A stretch of DNA of 64,000 nucleotides, from the NCBI RefSeq assembly GCF_030014915.1, contig NZ_JAGIXS010000008.1, positions 248,001 through 312,000 of the forward strand, read 5' to 3'. Shown in pieces: positions 63,104 to 64,000 of this stretch. The notes under the pieces are model-generated. The model saw only the letters and a program-made list of their open reading frames with translations. It was not told the origin of the DNA and ran no database searches. Source of the DNA: Pelomonas sp. V22 (GTDB lineage Bacteria > Pseudomonadota > Gammaproteobacteria > Burkholderiales > Burkholderiaceae_C). Positions within the stretch are counted from its first letter, which is position 1, and each line of letters begins with the position of its first letter. The position numbers and the translations under genes were made by a program.

Positions 63104-64000
63104 CTACATCTGGTCCAGCGGGCTGCGCACGCCGCGTCCGCCCCGGTTCAGCACATGGGTGTAGATCATCGTGGTCTTGACGTTGCTGTGGCCAAGCAAC
63201 TCCTGCACCGTGCGGATGTCGTAGCCAGCCTGCAGCAGATGGGTGGCGAAGGAATGCCGCAGCACATGGGGCGAGCAGGGCTTGTCGATCTGCGCCCGGC
63301 GGGCCGCCAGCGAGATGTTGCGCTGCAGGGTCTGCTCCAGCAGATGGTGGCGGCGCACCTCGCCGCTGCGCGGATCGATAGAGCGCGAGGGGCTGGGGAA
63401 CACCCACTGCCAGCCCCATGACAGGGCTGCCTGCGGCATCTTGACGGCCAGGGCATGCGGCAGGTGCACGGCGCCATAGCCTTCGCGCAGGTCGAGCGCG
63501 TGCAGGCTGCGGGCCGCCGCCAGTTGCTCCTGCAGCGGCAGCATCAGGTTTTCGGGCAGCACCGTCACCCGGTCTTTGCCGCCTTTGCCTTCGCGCACGA
63601 TGACCTCGCGGCGCTCGAAATCGATGTCCTTGACGCGCAGCCGCAGGCCTTCCATCACCCGCATGCCGGTGCCATAGAGCAGCGAGGCGATGAGCCATGG
63701 CACGCCATTGAGCTCATGCAAGAGCGCACGCACTTCGCGCGGCGTCAGCACCACCGGCAGGCGGCGCTTCGTCTGCGCCGTGATCACCTCGCCCAGCCAG
63801 GGCAGGTCCAGCTGCAGCACCTGGCTGTAGAGATAGAGCAGCGCCGACTTGGCCTGGTTCTGCGTCGACGGTGCGACGTTGCGCTCGGTGGCCAAGTGCG
63901 TGAGAAAGGCGGCCACCTCGTCCGCCCCCAGCTCGCGCGGATGGCGCTTGTTGTTGAACAGGATGAAACGGCGTATCCAGTCCACATAGGCCTGTTCGGT
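63104..64000 (-). CDS. intI: integron integrase, C-terminal 299 codons (5' end beyond the window)
   Basis: Tyrosine recombinase of the integron class. Catalytic residues: Arg in [20 protein letters not shown], His-x-x-Arg in [13 protein letters not shown], the [13 protein letters not shown] block with His and the nucleophile Tyr. It ends [16 protein letters not shown]. The diagnostic insertion of integron integrases lies between them: [49 protein letters not shown]. It is closely like IntI1 in this region. The frame is still open at 64000 (reading [12 protein letters not shown] upstream), so the N-terminus and attI lie to the right. No attC or cassette is seen here. Only 67 nt after ubiC. Confidence 0.93.
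   Translation of the reverse strand, partial: TEQAYVDWIRRFILFNNKRHPRELGADEVAAFLTHLATERNVAPSTQNQAKSALLYLYSQVLQLDLPWLGEVITAQTKRRLPVVLTPREVRALLHELNGVPWLIASLLYGTGMRVMEGLRLRVKDIDFERREVIVREGKGGKDRVTVLPENLMLPLQEQLAAARSLHALDLREGYGAVHLPHALAVKMPQAALSWGWQWVFPSPSRSIDPRSGEVRRHHLLEQTLQRNISLAARRAQIDKPCSPHVLRHSFATHLLQAGYDIRTVQELLGHSNVKTTMIYTHVLNRGGRGVRSPLDQM

Overview
The window is high-GC DNA (roughly two-thirds G+C by eye) with tightly packed genes, many ATGA start/stop overlaps and long antisense open frames typical of such composition. Gene content points to a betaproteobacterium of the order Burkholderiales, probably the Rubrivivax/Leptothrix/Roseateles group: a QueE with the CX14CX2C iron-sulfur motif, a bacterial SUV3-type helicase, a PEP-CTERM secreted protein, WS/DGAT acyltransferase, type B PutA and an integron integrase. 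This placement is inference; no rRNA or tRNA gene is present to test it.

Layout. 1-3.7 kb: the start of an Oar-like TonB-dependent receptor, then queD-queE-mazG-like (queuosine precursor synthesis plus a nucleotide pyrophosphohydrolase), all on the minus strand. 3.7-4.0 kb: a gene-free stretch carrying DnaA boxes, a GC-rich block and a CTACTACGACCACC tract arranged like a replication-origin unwinding module. 4-9.1 kb: a chemoreceptor, a SUV3-like helicase and a hydrolase. 9.1-15.3 kb: an internally deleted YdeI remnant, a P-loop protein, a methyltransferase, a MAPEG protein, WS/DGAT and a two-component system. 15.4-19.5 kb: SPFH protein, an unknown secreted protein and a subtilase. 19.7-22.8 kb: two DGPF/YCII proteins, SRPBCC, VOC and an ECF42-type sigma factor, with a matching promoter motif. 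22.9-29.1 kb: an unknown membrane-anchored protein, then L-serine dehydratase, a TonB-dependent receptor and a divergent LysR regulator.

29-37 kb: DUF6502 protein, class A acid phosphatase, membrane AraC regulator, hydrolase, M14 carboxypeptidase, an overlapping YciH/lipoprotein/DUF2242 cluster and a solute-binding protein. 37.4-42 kb: a three-gene 2-oxoacid oxidoreductase operon (FAD/ferredoxin subunit, KorA-like, KorB-like). 42-48.7 kb: M13 peptidase, CheZ, two more solute-binding proteins without transporter partners, and a DUF4397 lipoprotein. 49-55.7 kb: FadH-type dienoyl-CoA reductase, PEP-CTERM protein under a likely sigma-54 promoter, GGDEF/EAL protein, ankyrin and CYTH proteins. 55.7-63 kb: pcaHG, a Lrp-type regulator divergent from putA, proC and ubiC. 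63.1-64 kb: the 3' two-thirds or more of an integron integrase that runs off the right edge.

Themes: amino-acid use (peptidases S8, M13, M14; serine dehydratase; PutA and ProC), envelope uptake (two TonB receptors, three binding proteins) and signalling (chemoreceptor, CheZ, c-di-GMP protein, two-component pair, ECF42). The items I rate most worth following are the origin-like region, the triple-domain QueD with catalytic residues split between domains, the ECF42 promoter, the PEP-CTERM sigma-54 promoter, several long DNA dyads, the YdeI remnant and the integron integrase.
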